From NCBI RefSeq assembly GCF_017355265.1, contig NZ_JADIJQ010000015.1, positions 1 to 64,000 of the forward strand: a stretch of DNA of 64,000 nt, read 5' to 3'. The stretch comes from Tessaracoccus sp. SD287. Lineage in GTDB: Bacteria > Actinomycetota > Actinomycetes > Propionibacteriales > Propionibacteriaceae. Of the stretch, positions 17,154 through 25,934 are shown piece by piece (position 1 is the first letter of the stretch; every line of letters begins with the position of its first letter). A model generated the notes under the pieces. The model was not told the origin of the DNA. It did no database searches and saw only the letters and a list, made by a program, of their open reading frames with translations. Position numbers and translations under genes: made by a program.

Positions 17154-18734
17154 TCAGTCGACGTGTGCCGCCCCGCTCGGCGCGCTCTGGTGCCAGAGCC
17201 TGTCGTAGGCCGTCACCACGTACCAGCCGTCGGCATCCGCCTCGGGCAGGTCGACCGACTGACGCACACCATCCCGGGCACGCACCGTCACCAGCAGGTG
17301 GCGGGCGTCCTGCAGTTCGGCGGCGGCGAAGTCAGGCCCCGACACCGTCCACACGGCGAAACTGGTCGCATGCGAGTGCGGCAACTTGTTCCACCGCACC
17401 GTCACGCCCGACCCCGACCGGACGACGCTGACCCCGACCGGCGCCTGCGGGGCCCGACCACCCAGGTGCTCGATGACCGGCACCAGCGCCGGCGACTGGT
17501 AGTGGTCGGCGACCATGATCGACACCGCGTTCTTGACGTCGGCGCGGACGTCCTTGGCGCTGAAGAACACGTCGCCGTCGACCTGCGGGTAGTCCTTGTT
17601 GAACTCCAGGTGCTTCGACAGCTCCTGCGGGTCGGTGAAGACCCCCGAGGTGTTCTTGTACACCGCCTGGCCGATGTAGAGCGCCACGTCGGTGCCCTCG
17701 ACCACGCCGGCCCACCACGGCACCAGCTTGGCGTAGTCGGCCACCGTCAACCCGATCTGCCAGTAGATCTGCGGGTTGATGTAGTCGACCCAGCCCTGCT
17801 TGACCCACTGGTAGCTGTCGGCGCTGATCGCCGAGTACGACTCGGTGCCGCCGGTGTCCGACCCCCGCGGATCGGTGCGCCGGTTGCGCCAGATGCCGAA
17901 CGGGCTGATGCCGAACTTCACCCACGGCTTGACCGCCTGGATGCGTTCGCGCATCTCGCGCACCAGCGCGTTGATGTTGTCCCGGCGCCAGTCGGCCAAC
18001 GGGACGCCACCACCGTAGGTGGCGTAGGTGTGGGCGTCGGGGTAGTCCAGCCCGCCCGACGGGTAGGGATAGAAGTAGTCGTCGAAGTGCACCGCGTCGA
18101 TGTCGTAGTGCTCCACGGCGTGCATCATGGCGTCCTCGACGAACTGGCGCACCGCCGGGATGCCCGGGTCGTAGTAGAGCTTGCCGCCGTAGGCCCACAC
18201 CCAGTCCGGGTGCTGCTTGGCCGGGTGGTCGGCCACCAGGTCGGCCTGGTTGGTCTGCATCGAGACCCGGTAGGGGTTGAACCAGGCGTGGTACTCCAGG
18301 TTGCGGCGATGCGCTGCCTCCACTTGGAAGCCCAGCACGTCGTAGCCCGGGTCGACACCCTGGCTGCCGGTCAGGTAGCGCGACCACGGCTCGTACGGTG
18401 AGGGCCAAAAGGCGTCGGCTGTGGGACGCACCTGCGAGATGACCGCGTTCAGGTTCAGCTCGTCGGCCAGGTCGAGCCAGGCCTCGAACTCGGCCTGCTG
18501 GACGGCCACGTCCAACCCGGTGCGCGAGGGCCAGTCAATGTTGACCACCGAGGCGATCCACAGGGCCCGGAACTGGCGCACCGGCCGTGGCCCGTCGTCA
18601 CCGCCCGAGGTCTCGGCGCGGGCCGGCACCGAGGTGGTGATGCCGGCGACGAATGCCGCACCCATCACGGTGGCGCCGCTGCCCAGCTTCAGCAGGGTCC
18701 TGCGGTCAAAGGGGGAACCGCTTTCGAACTGCAT
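17154..18734 (-). CDS. Tat-exported GHL10 (DUF187) glycosyl hydrolase-like protein
   Basis: A 526-residue exported protein of the GHL10 (DUF187) family, a TIM-barrel group of glycoside-hydrolase-like proteins. The N-terminus has the twin-arginine motif FDRRTLLKLG, a hydrophobic stretch and an ARA cleavage site, so export is by Tat. The barrel begins RALWIASVVNIDWPSRTGL and continues with AVISQVRPTADAFWPS, YHAWFNPYRV, AVHFDDYFYP and VDYINPQIYWQ; Asp and Glu residues on these strands are the likely catalytic ones. The last 100 residues resemble a fibronectin-III-like or Ig-like module. The polysaccharide substrate is unknown; bacterial homologues are usually linked with cell-envelope or plant glycans. 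Confidence 0.85.
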   Translation of the reverse strand: MQFESGSPFDRRTLLKLGSGATVMGAAFVAGITTSVPARAETSGGDDGPRPVRQFRALWIASVVNIDWPSRTGLDVAVQQAEFEAWLDLADELNLNAVISQVRPTADAFWPSPYEPWSRYLTGSQGVDPGYDVLGFQVEAAHRRNLEYHAWFNPYRVSMQTNQADLVADHPAKQHPDWVWAYGGKLYYDPGIPAVRQFVEDAMMHAVEHYDIDAVHFDDYFYPYPSGGLDYPDAHTYATYGGGVPLADWRRDNINALVREMRERIQAVKPWVKFGISPFGIWRNRRTDPRGSDTGGTESYSAISADSYQWVKQGWVDYINPQIYWQIGLTVADYAKLVPWWAGVVEGTDVALYIGQAVYKNTSGVFTDPQELSKHLEFNKDYPQVDGDVFFSAKDVRADVKNAVSIMVADHYQSPALVPVIEHLGGRAPQAPVGVSVVRSGSGVTVRWNKLPHSHATSFAVWTVSGPDFAAAELQDARHLLVTVRARDGVRQSVDLPEADADGWYVVTAYDRLWHQSAPSGAAHVD

Positions 18735-18880
18735 GGATGCCTCCTTGCATCACGGGAAATCTGTTCCGCCCACAGTGCCCACGCCAGCGACCTGCGGGGG
18801 CCGAAACGGTGAGGTGCGTCACTGCAGCTGCGCGCTTCCGCCCCCCGCCGCCGCCGTCCGCGTCCATCAGCACTCCTCCC

Positions 18881-18940
18881 CCGGCAGCACTCGTCCGCGC
18901 CCGGCAGCACTCGTCCGCGCCCGGCAGCATTCGTCCGGAC
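18881..18940. repeat. Three tandem 20-base repeats
   Basis: The unit CCGGCAGCACTCGTCCGCGC occurs exactly at 18881-18900 and 18901-18920, and with three changes at 18921-18940. A weaker fourth copy may precede at about 18867. The array lies between clpC and the GHL10 gene, which are both on the minus strand. There are no spacers, so it is not CRISPR. Confidence 0.8.
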
Positions 18941-18943
18941 ATG

Positions 18944-18979
18944 CACAGACGGCGCCGAGTGAACTCGACGCCGTCTGTG
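18944..18979 (-). terminator. clpC terminator
   Basis: A long hairpin: CACAGACGGCG pairs with CGCCGTCTGTG, and CGAGT / ACTCG extends the stem inward around a two-base loop. It lies 20 bases after the clpC stop codon on the minus strand. A weak U-type run is absent. Confidence 0.75.
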
Positions 18980-18999
18980 GTGTGACCGGGTGGTGCTGC

Positions 19000-21537
19000 T
19001 CAGCCCTCGCGCTCGACCGACCCCTCAATGGGGGCGGCGCCGCCCAAGCTGGCCAGGGCTGCCGGGTCGTCGGGCACCTCCGACTTGGCGTTGCCGGTGA
19101 ACGTGAACGGGTGCTCCGCCCCCGCCTCGGCGACGTCGACCAGGACGACCTCGCCAGCCTTGAGCTCCCCGAACAGGATCTTCTCCGCCAGCACGTCCTC
19201 AATGTCACGCTGCAAGGCACGACGCAGCGGTCGGGCGCCCAGCACCGGATCGTAGCCGCGCTTGGCCACCAACGCCTTGGCGGCGGCGGTCAACTCGATC
19301 CCCATGTCCTTGTCGCGCAGGCGCGCCTCGAGCTGGGCGACCATCAGGTCGACGATCTGCTCGATCTCGGCCTGGGTGAGCTGATGGAAGACCACGATCT
19401 CGTCGACGCGGTTGAGGAACTCGGGACGGAAGTGCTGCTTGAGTTCGTCAGCCACCTTCGCCTTCATATTCTCGTAGCTGGACGCCTCGTCGCCGGTGCG
19501 GCTGAAGCCCAGGCTCGAGCCCTTCGCGATGTCCCGTGAACCCAGGTTCGTGGTCATCACGATCACCGTGTTCTTGAAGTCGACCACGCGACCCTGGGCA
19601 TCGGTGAGTCGACCCTCGTCCAGGATCTGCAGCAGCGAGTTGAAGATGTCCGGGTGGGCCTTCTCGACCTCGTCGAACAGGATCACGCTGAACGGCTTGC
19701 GGCGCACCTTCTCCGTCAACTGGCCACCCTCTTCGTAGCCGACGTAGCCGGGGGGCGAGCCGAACATCCGCGAGGCGGTGTGCTTCTCGGAGTACTCCGA
19801 CATGTCCAGGGTGATCAGGGCGTCCTCGTCACCGAACAGGAACTCGGTCAGCGCCTTGGTCAGCTCGGTCTTGCCGACACCCGAGGGGCCGGCGAAGATG
19901 AACGAGCCGCCGGGACGCTTGGGGTCCTTGAGGCCTGCGCGGGTGCGGCGGATCGACCGCGACAACGCCTTGACGCCGTCACGCTGCCCGATGATGCGCT
20001 TGCCGATCTCGTCCTCCATGCGCAGCAGACGAGCCGACTCCTCCTCGGTGAGCTTGAAGACGGGGATGCCGGTGGAGCTGGACAGCACCTCGGCAATCTC
20101 CTCCTCGCCCACCTGCGCGGCGGTCGTGGTGTCCCCTGCACGCCACTCGGCCTCCTTGCCGGCACGTTCGGCGAGCAGCTTCTGCTCGTCGTCACGCAGT
20201 CCGGCGGCCCGCTCGAAGTCCTGGGCGTCAATCGCGGCTTCCTTCTCCAACCGGACCGCAGAGATCCGCTCGTCGAACTCGCGCAGGTCCGGCGGGGCGG
20301 TCATCCGCTTGATGCGGAGCCGGGCGCCGGCCTCGTCGATCAGGTCGATGGCCTTGTCGGGCAGGAAGCGGTCCTGGATGTAGCGGTCGGCCAGGTTGGC
20401 GGCCGCGGTCAGGGCCTCATCGGTGATGGTGATGCGGTGGTGGGCCTCGTAACGGTCGCGCAGGCCCTTGAGGATGTCGATGGTCAGCGAGATCGACGGC
20501 TCGGCGACCTGGATCGGCTGGAAGCGCCGCTCGAGGGCGGCGTCCTTCTCGATGTTCTTGCGGTACTCGTCCAGGGTGGTCGCCCCGATGGTCTGCAGTT
20601 CGCCACGCGCCAGCATCGGCTTGAGGATCGAGGCCGCGTCGATGGCACCCTCGGCGGCACCGGCACCGACCAAGGTGTGGATCTCGTCGATGAACAGCAT
20701 GATGTCGCCGCGCTGCTTGATCTCCTTGAGGACCTTCTTCAGTCGCTCCTCAAAGTCACCGCGGTAGCGGGAACCGGCGACCAGGGCACCCAGGTCGAGG
20801 GTGTAGATCTGCTTGTCGCGCAGGGTCTCGGGGACGTCGCCGCGGACGATGCCCTGGGCCAGGCCCTCCACGACGGCGGTCTTGCCGACGCCGGGCTCAC
20901 CGATCAGCACCGGGTTGTTCTTGGTGCGACGGCTCAGCACCGTCATCACCCGCTCGATCTCCTTCTCGCGCCCGATCACCGGGTCGAGCTTGTTCTCGCG
21001 GGCGGCCTGGGTCAGGTTGCGTCCGAACTGGTCGAGCACGGTACCCGACTGGGGCGCGGCGCTGCCCTCGGGGGCACCAGCGGTCGAGGGCTCCTTGCCC
21101 TGGTAGCCGCTGAGCAGCTGCAGGACGGTGTTGCGGACCCGGTTGAGGTCGGCGCCGAGCTTGATCAGGACGGAGGCGGCGACGCCCTCGCCCTCACGGA
21201 TGAGTCCGAGCAGGATGTGCTCGGTGCCGATGTAGGAATGATTCATCTGCAGCGCTTCGCGCAGCGAGAGTTCCAGCACCTTCTTGGCGCGCGGGGTGAA
21301 GGGGATGTGGCCGGTCGGCACGGTCTGGCCGTGGCCGATCACCTCTTCCACCTGCTCGCGCACAGCCTCCAGGGAAATCCCCATCTGCTCCAGGGCCTTG
21401 GCAGCGACGCCCTCGCCCTCGTGGATGAGTCCCAACAAGATGTGCTCGGTGCCAATGTAGTTGTGGTTGAGCATCTTGGCTTCGTCCTGCGCGAGCACGA
21501 CGACGCGTCGGGCCCGGTCAGTGAACCGCTCGAACAT
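19000..21537 (-). CDS. clpC: ClpC AAA+ protease ATPase
   Basis: The Hsp100 unfoldase that feeds proteins to ClpP, 845 residues. It has the double Clp-N repeat at the N-terminus ([20 protein letters not shown] and the later [15 protein letters not shown]), a first AAA domain with Walker A GEPGVGKT and Walker [11 protein letters not shown], a UVR-type middle helix ([16 protein letters not shown]), and a second AAA domain with [21 protein letters not shown] marks the second Walker B. Length and order are standard for actinobacterial ClpC, essential in mycobacteria. It is a single-gene unit on the minus strand with its own terminator. The 276-base gap upstream should hold its promoter; I saw no CIRCE element or HAIR-type box there. 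Confidence 0.97.
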   Translation of the reverse strand: MFERFTDRARRVVVLAQDEAKMLNHNYIGTEHILLGLIHEGEGVAAKALEQMGISLEAVREQVEEVIGHGQTVPTGHIPFTPRAKKVLELSLREALQMNHSYIGTEHILLGLIREGEGVAASVLIKLGADLNRVRNTVLQLLSGYQGKEPSTAGAPEGSAAPQSGTVLDQFGRNLTQAARENKLDPVIGREKEIERVMTVLSRRTKNNPVLIGEPGVGKTAVVEGLAQGIVRGDVPETLRDKQIYTLDLGALVAGSRYRGDFEERLKKVLKEIKQRGDIMLFIDEIHTLVGAGAAEGAIDAASILKPMLARGELQTIGATTLDEYRKNIEKDAALERRFQPIQVAEPSISLTIDILKGLRDRYEAHHRITITDEALTAAANLADRYIQDRFLPDKAIDLIDEAGARLRIKRMTAPPDLREFDERISAVRLEKEAAIDAQDFERAAGLRDDEQKLLAERAGKEAEWRAGDTTTAAQVGEEEIAEVLSSSTGIPVFKLTEEESARLLRMEDEIGKRIIGQRDGVKALSRSIRRTRAGLKDPKRPGGSFIFAGPSGVGKTELTKALTEFLFGDEDALITLDMSEYSEKHTASRMFGSPPGYVGYEEGGQLTEKVRRKPFSVILFDEVEKAHPDIFNSLLQILDEGRLTDAQGRVVDFKNTVIVMTTNLGSRDIAKGSSLGFSRTGDEASSYENMKAKVADELKQHFRPEFLNRVDEIVVFHQLTQAEIEQIVDLMVAQLEARLRDKDMGIELTAAAKALVAKRGYDPVLGARPLRRALQRDIEDVLAEKILFGELKAGEVVLVDVAEAGAEHPFTFTGNAKSEVPDDPAALASLGGAAPIEGSVEREG

Positions 21538-21732
21538 ATGGTCTCCTCCATCGCACTTCCCACAGGCCGTGAGCCGAACGATCCATGTCGTCTGGAGCCA
21601 CCGGGGTCCTTGATGATCCCGGTAGCAAGTGTCACCAGTCTAGTAACGACGCCAACCGCATTCACCTTCCAGCGGTTCGCTGGCAGCGGATGCCTGCCTC
21701 AGGCCATCCTCGCGCACGGCGGTGACACGAAA

Positions 21733-21765
21733 CGTCCGCCCCGGTCCAGTGGTCCGGGGCGGACG
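21733..21765 (-). terminator. lsr2 terminator
   Basis: Twelve-base arms CGTCCGCCCCGG and CCGGGGCGGACG around a nine-base loop, about 50 bases past the lsr2 stop codon on the minus strand. The rest of the gap to clpC (21538-21732) shows no gene. Confidence 0.7.
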
Positions 21766-21813
21766 TCAGCGACGCAGTGTGCCTGCGCGGGATGGGGCAA
21801 CACCCCACCATGA

Positions 21814-22155
21814 TCAGGCGTGCGCGGCCTCGTAGGCCTCGACGACCTCCTTGGAGACGCGACCACGCTCGGAGACCTTCATCCCCTGGCTCTGTGCCCA
21901 GGCGCGAATGTCGGCCCCCTGGGAACGCCTGCCGCGGCCCCGACGAGCGCCGTTGGTGGCGCTGCCGGTACGACTGCGCCCACCCGTGCGGCGTGCGTGA
22001 CCGATCCACACCGCCAGCGAATCGCGCAGCTTGGCAGCATTGGCCTCATTCAGGTCGATGTCGTAGGAGACGCCATCGAGGGCAAATGACACGGTCTCGA
22101 CCGCGTCGCCGCCATCGAGGTCATCCTCGATCACCAGAATCGTGCGCTGTACCAT
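21814..22155 (-). CDS. lsr2: Lsr2-family nucleoid-associated protein
   Basis: A 113-residue xenogeneic silencer that bridges AT-rich DNA, the actinobacterial counterpart of H-NS. The N-terminal dimerisation part has MVQRTILVIEDDLDGGDA and VSFALDGVSYDIDLNEANA. A basic Ser/Gly/Arg-rich linker follows, and the C-terminal DNA-binding part ends IRAWAQSQGMKVSERGRVS, including the AT-hook-like RGR. I chose the ATG at 22155 because GAGGGG lies six bases upstream; an ATG at 22170 adds five residues without a ribosome site. It is followed by a strong terminator and probably forms a single unit. Lsr2 would be expected to coat the AT-richer accessory stretch described here. Confidence 0.93.
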   Translation of the reverse strand: MVQRTILVIEDDLDGGDAVETVSFALDGVSYDIDLNEANAAKLRDSLAVWIGHARRTGGRSRTGSATNGARRGRGRRSQGADIRAWAQSQGMKVSERGRVSKEVVEAYEAAHA

Positions 22156-22396
22156 GTGAATCCCCCTCATTGAGGACCGGCCGAGGCCGATCCGTGGGCC
22201 ACTCGCCAGTGGCCCTCTTCGTCAACGTACATTCTGTACCCCGGCCGGGGTCCTGACTACAACTCGCGTGAGTTATTTGGTTGCAATAGATAAAAACATA
22301 CTGGCTGTGCCGCCATCTGCAAAAGGTGCCGGTGCCATCAGCGCGGCACCATCGGCCCGGGATGCAGGTGCGGGCGATCTGCGGCAGTCTGGTGGG

Positions 22397-23542
22397 GTGA
22401 CCCCTATCGAACAATGGTGGCTCGGCGCCCTGCCCCCCGGCACCGCCGCGGATGCCGGCGTCGAACGCGTGATTGATCTGGGTCCCCAACATCCCTCACG
22501 GGCCGGCCTGGTGGGGCTGCGGGTTGAGCTCGACGACCAGCGTCGGATCACCCGAGCCGCCATTCAACCCGGATTCCTGCACCGCGGCGCCGAGAAGTTG
22601 TTCGAGGTGCGCGACTACCGGCAGGTGTTGATGTTGGCCGACCGCCACGACTGGCAGGCGCCGTTCAGCGGCGAACTGGTGGCCGCGCTGGCGTGCGAGC
22701 AGTTGTTGGGCCTCAGCGCTCCCCCGCGGGCCGTGTGGTTGCGCACGCTGCTCGCGGAGGTGGCCCGGATCGGTTCGCATCTGGCCTTTTTGAGTTGGGT
22801 TCCGCATGCCCTGGCCGATGCCGATCTGGCGGCCCAGTTGCGCGGCGTCCGCGACGAGGGGCGGGAACTGATGCTCGCCTTGAGCGGGAATCGACTGCAC
22901 CCCATGCTCAACCGGCTCGGTGGCCTGTCCGTCGACGCCAACGCCGCCTGGTGGGACCGGTTGGCCCGGTGGCTCAAGACGGTCGAGGAGCTGCGAATAG
23001 AGGCCTGGACGGCTGGGCTGGGGCTGCCACCGGGGCTGGGGACAATGTCGGACCGACAGGTTCGCGCATTCGGGGTTTCCGGGCCGGCCGCCCGGGCCAG
23101 TGGACTGGACGTGGACCTGCGCCGAAAGCCGGGATATCTCGCTTATCCGAACGTCCAATGGGCCACTCGGACCATTCCCGGACGAACCGGTGACGCGACC
23201 GCGCGATTCCAATGGCTGGCATATGAAATATGGAATTCCGTCGACTGCATTCGCCAGTGCAGCACCGCCGTGGCCCATGTTAATTCACCCATCAACACCA
23301 AGCTGTCGCGCATCATCAAGCTTCCCGACGCGGAAACATGGTTGGCCATAGAGGCACCGCTCGGGGTGGCCGGCATTCACGTGGTCTCGCGCGGGGCCAC
23401 CACGCCGTGGCGCTTCAAACTGCGCACGCCCACCTTCGCCCAGATGAATGCCCTGCAACAGGTGCTCGTGGGTGTGCCCGAGCAATGGGCCCCGGCGGTG
23501 ATCGCCTCGTTGGGCTACACGATCGGCGACCTGGACAAGTAG
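22397..23542 (+). CDS. Stand-alone NuoD (complex I 49-kDa) paralogue
   Basis: Homologous to NuoD/Nqo4, the catalytic quinone-site subunit of complex I and relative of NiFe-hydrogenase large subunits. Matching parts are LGPQHPSRAG, LHRGAEKLFE, ADRHDWQAPF, the LNRLGGLSVDAN region and IAPLGVAGIHVVSRG-like text near the end. Typical NuoD has HPxTHG and DRLDY; here the second His is Ala36 and the Tyr is Trp86, which are the quinone-contacting residues, so ordinary quinone chemistry is unlikely. Cys pairs for a Ni-Fe site are also absent. No other nuo or hydrogenase gene is adjacent. The start is uncertain: GTG at 22397 is preferred because the 43 residues encoded from a GTG at 22268 look non-coding. 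Confidence 0.75.
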   Translation: MTPIEQWWLGALPPGTAADAGVERVIDLGPQHPSRAGLVGLRVELDDQRRITRAAIQPGFLHRGAEKLFEVRDYRQVLMLADRHDWQAPFSGELVAALACEQLLGLSAPPRAVWLRTLLAEVARIGSHLAFLSWVPHALADADLAAQLRGVRDEGRELMLALSGNRLHPMLNRLGGLSVDANAAWWDRLARWLKTVEELRIEAWTAGLGLPPGLGTMSDRQVRAFGVSGPAARASGLDVDLRRKPGYLAYPNVQWATRTIPGRTGDATARFQWLAYEIWNSVDCIRQCSTAVAHVNSPINTKLSRIIKLPDAETWLAIEAPLGVAGIHVVSRGATTPWRFKLRTPTFAQMNALQQVLVGVPEQWAPAVIASLGYTIGDLDK

Positions 23543-23554
23543 TGCCGGCACGCA

Positions 23555-23583
23555 CATCGACCCCGCACGCGGCGGGGTCGATG
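23555..23583. terminator. Bidirectional terminator
   Basis: Perfect arms CATCGACCCCGC and GCGGGGTCGATG around a five-base loop, between the convergent NuoD-like gene and the coiled-coil membrane protein gene. The hairpin starts 12 bases after the first stop codon. Confidence 0.8.
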
Positions 23584-23617
23584 GTGGTCCATGCTCGGGG
23601 AGGATCTCCGGAAAGGT

Positions 23618-24289
23618 TCAGGCCTGCTTGCGCTGGTCCAGGAAAGGCATCTTGAGCTGGGCCAGGTCGACGATGGTGGGGTGGTTGCCGTCACTCCACA
23701 ATTCGGCAGCCGTCGGGATGCCGCCGTTCATGATGGTGCGGGCCGCGGTGCGGCGCGGCAGGGTGACCACCTGCGCGTCGGTGCGGCCAAGCTCTGCCAT
23801 GGCGGCTTCCAGTGCCTCGAACTCGGCCTGGCGGGCCGCCAACTGCTGCTCGAGCTCGCTGATGCGCACACCGCGGCGGTCGCTCTCGGAACGCACCGAG
23901 ACGAGGTTGCCGCGCAGGGTGGACAGTTCCAGCTGGCGAGCGGACAGGTCGCCGCGCAGGGCGGCGAGTTGCTCACCATGGGCCCGGTAGCGGCTGGTGA
24001 AGGTGTCGATCATGTCCATCGACTCGACGTGGTGGGCATGGGCAGCCAGCGAGGCCGCCTCACGGGAGGCCTTCAGTTCGGTGCGGTGCAGCACCTCGAG
24101 CCGGCTGATCTCGCGGAAGGCGAACCAGACGGCGAAGGCGGCCCCCAGGATGCTGGCGAACAGTCCGGCGCGGACCATCCAGATCGGCCCGAAGGCGCAG
24201 ATGAGTCCGATGACGGTGGCCGCGATCATCAGCCACAGGCTGGCGCGGCGCTCACGGAAGGAGGAACGGGGAAGAGCATGGGAGGCCAT
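23618..24289 (-). CDS. Two-helix membrane protein with coiled coil
   Basis: A 223-residue protein: a short basic N-terminus, two membrane helices (SLWLMIAATVIGLICAFGPI and AGLFASILGAAFAVWFAF), then about 110 residues of heptad-rich coiled coil (for example ELEQQLAARQAEFEALEAAM) facing the cytoplasm. The last 50 residues are more ordered, ending PTIVDLAQLKMPFLDQRKQA. I do not recognise the family. It ends the minus-strand series below the folate genes (67 bases from DUF3180), so it may be part of that operon. A scaffold or envelope-division role would fit a coiled-coil membrane protein, but there is no direct evidence. Confidence 0.65.
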   Translation of the reverse strand: MASHALPRSSFRERRASLWLMIAATVIGLICAFGPIWMVRAGLFASILGAAFAVWFAFREISRLEVLHRTELKASREAASLAAHAHHVESMDMIDTFTSRYRAHGEQLAALRGDLSARQLELSTLRGNLVSVRSESDRRGVRISELEQQLAARQAEFEALEAAMAELGRTDAQVVTLPRRTAARTIMNGGIPTAAELWSDGNHPTIVDLAQLKMPFLDQRKQA

Positions 24290-24356
24290 GGCGCCATGCT
24301 ATTGCCTGCGGCGGTGCACGGCCAGCGACAGGCCGCAACGCACCAGGGATTGCCCC

Positions 24357-24881
24357 TCAGGCGCCGTCCGCGGAGTCCTGGGGAGGGTCGGCCCGGCAGG
24401 CACGTTCCAGCAGGTAGCCACCCAGGGCGAACATGGCCCCGGCCACTGCAGCGCCTGACCCGGCGACCGCCCGCTCGGAGTACAGCGGCACCTCGAGTCG
24501 TCCGAGTTGGGCCACGATGTAGGCCAGGTGTCCGCCGACCAGCAGCAGGCCGGTGAACAACATGCTGCGGCCCAGCACCAGGGCGGCCAGCGGCACCTCG
24601 AAGTCGGTGCGTCCGTCCGGGTCGTCCAGTCGGCGGCGCAGCCACACCGAGCCGATCGCGGCAGCCGCGGCCATCAGCACCAGCAGCACCGACATGGTCC
24701 AGGGGGTGACCGGCAGCACGGCGCCGATCAGGTCGAAGAGGCTGACGGTGAGCCAGCCGAGCAGCAGGCCGAGGACCAGACCGAGCAGCACCAGAGCGGG
24801 ACCGGCCGGTGTGAGGCGCGGCTGCGGCGGCGGCGCTGGACGGCGCGGGGGTTCCGGTGCGTCGTCGAAGACGCGGCTCAC
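24357..24881 (-). CDS. DUF3180 membrane protein
   Basis: A 174-residue protein with a Pro-rich N-terminus and four predicted membrane helices (GPALVLLGLVLGLLLGWL, MSVLLVLMAAAAAIGSVWL, LVLGRSMLFTGLLLVGGHLA and VAGAMFALGGYLL). This layout and its place directly after folK identify the actinobacterial DUF3180 family, function unknown. The GTG start at 24881 overlaps the folK stop by four bases (GTGA), so translation is coupled. Conservation of this linkage across actinobacteria suggests a link to envelope or folate metabolism but proves none. Confidence 0.82.
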   Translation of the reverse strand: MSRVFDDAPEPPRRPAPPPQPRLTPAGPALVLLGLVLGLLLGWLTVSLFDLIGAVLPVTPWTMSVLLVLMAAAAAIGSVWLRRRLDDPDGRTDFEVPLAALVLGRSMLFTGLLLVGGHLAYIVAQLGRLEVPLYSERAVAGSGAAVAGAMFALGGYLLERACRADPPQDSADGA

Positions 24882-25417
24882 GGAAGCTCGATGACCTCGT
24901 CGGTCTTGTGCACCCCGGTCACGTCGACGTCGCGGACCAGGTCGGCGATCCTGCCCTTGCCGGGCAGTTCGCCCAGCGGGTCGGCCTCCAGCCACGGCAC
25001 CAGCACGAAGCCCCGCTCGTGGGCGCGCGGGTGGGGCAGCACCAGCTCGTCGGTGTTGCGCTCCCGCTTGCCGACCATGACCAGGTCGATGTCGAGGGTG
25101 CGCGGGCCGTTCTCGACGTCGCGTCGGCGTCCGAAGGCCTCCTCGATGGCGAAGGCGCGTTCCAGCAGGGTGACCGGCTCCAGGGTGGTCTCGCAGACCA
25201 GCACCAGGTTGTAGAAGTCGGGCTGCTCGACCTCGCTGATCGGATCGGTCAGGTACACCGAGGAGACATCCACCGGGATGACGTCGGGGGTGGTGGCCAG
25301 CTGGGTCACGGCGGCCTGCAGGATCTCCAGGCTGTCGCCCACGTTCGAGCCGAGGCTGAAGACGACCTTGCTGATGGGGCGAAGGTTGCCGAGGGTATCG
25401 ACGTCGATGAACGTCAT
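24878..25417 (-). CDS. folK: 2-amino-4-hydroxy-6-hydroxymethyldihydropteridine pyrophosphokinase
   Basis: HPPK transfers pyrophosphate from ATP to 6-hydroxymethyl-7,8-dihydropterin, the step before dihydropteroate synthase. Family motifs are FSLGSNVGDS near residue 20, DFYNLVLVCET, and the signature RTLDIDLVMVG with its metal-binding Asp pair, followed by LPHPRAHERGFVL. About 17 extra residues precede the first strand. The ATG overlaps the folB stop by four bases and the gene stop overlaps DUF3180 by four, so the three are coupled. Confidence 0.93.
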   Translation of the reverse strand: MTFIDVDTLGNLRPISKVVFSLGSNVGDSLEILQAAVTQLATTPDVIPVDVSSVYLTDPISEVEQPDFYNLVLVCETTLEPVTLLERAFAIEEAFGRRRDVENGPRTLDIDLVMVGKRERNTDELVLPHPRAHERGFVLVPWLEADPLGELPGKGRIADLVRDVDVTGVHKTDEVIELP

Positions 25418-25779
25418 GACTTGCTCCTGATCACGGTGATGGTGACGTCGGTGAACGGCACCGGGATGGGGGCATGGGGTTTGTGGACGACAACCTCCAC
25501 AGTAGTGACCGGGTCAATCGCCAGGATGTCGTCGGCGATGCGACCGGCCAGGGTCTCGATGAGCTGCAGCGGTTCGCCGGTGATGTGGCCCACCACGCGT
25601 TCGGCGACCTCGGCGTAGTTGACCGTCCCGGCCAGCTCGTCGCGGGACAGGTCGACCGGGGCCTGCCATCGCACGTCGACCAGGAACTCCTGGCCATCGC
25701 GGGTCTCCTGGGGCAGCACGCCGTGGAAGCCAGTGGCGCGAATGCCGGTCACTGTGATCCACACGGGCTCAACTGCCAT
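25414..25779 (-). CDS. folB: Dihydroneopterin aldolase
   Basis: A 121-residue tunnel-fold enzyme that converts dihydroneopterin to 6-hydroxymethyl-dihydropterin and glycolaldehyde. Motifs are ITVTGIRATGFHGVLPQE, with the conserved His-Gly of the active site, FLVDVRW, DLSRDELAGTVNYAEVA and QLIETLAGRIAD, with the catalytic Glu in IETLA. I chose the ATG at 25779, which gives the usual family N-terminus. It is separated from folP by 155 bases containing a copy of the CTGCTGAC palindrome. Confidence 0.92.
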   Translation of the reverse strand: MAVEPVWITVTGIRATGFHGVLPQETRDGQEFLVDVRWQAPVDLSRDELAGTVNYAEVAERVVGHITGEPLQLIETLAGRIADDILAIDPVTTVEVVVHKPHAPIPVPFTDVTITVIRSKS

Positions 25780-25900
25780 GGCGACGACCTTTCGCTTGTT
25801 CGTTCGTGACACTACCGGAGGCCGGTGGCAGCCCTCCGGGTCACCCCCAGGGGTGGGACTGGCCGGGGCCGGTCAGGGGCGCGGTCGGCGTTGTTGGGCG

Positions 25901-25923
25901 ACTGCTGACGCAGCGTCAGCAGT
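25901..25923. repeat. CTGCTGAC palindrome, copy 3
   Basis: Perfect inverted repeat ACTGCTGACGC / GCGTCAGCAGT with a central A. It lies between folP and folB inside the folate operon, 11 bases past the folP stop codon. Confidence 0.78.
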
Positions 25924-25934
25924 TCCCCACCGAC

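Noticed and set aside
18881-18940. CRISPR array
   Set aside because: Units are contiguous without spacers, only three copies, and no cas genes are nearby.
19654-21813. Long plus-strand frame opposite clpC
   Set aside because: Shadow of a conserved gene in high-G+C DNA.
22268-22396. 43-residue N-terminal extension of the NuoD-like gene
   Set aside because: AT-rich, Ala/Gly/Ser-rich text without similarity; more likely the promoter and leader.
22397-23542. NiFe-hydrogenase large subunit
   Set aside because: The Cys pairs that bind Ni-Fe are missing at both ends; NuoD-type motifs fit better.
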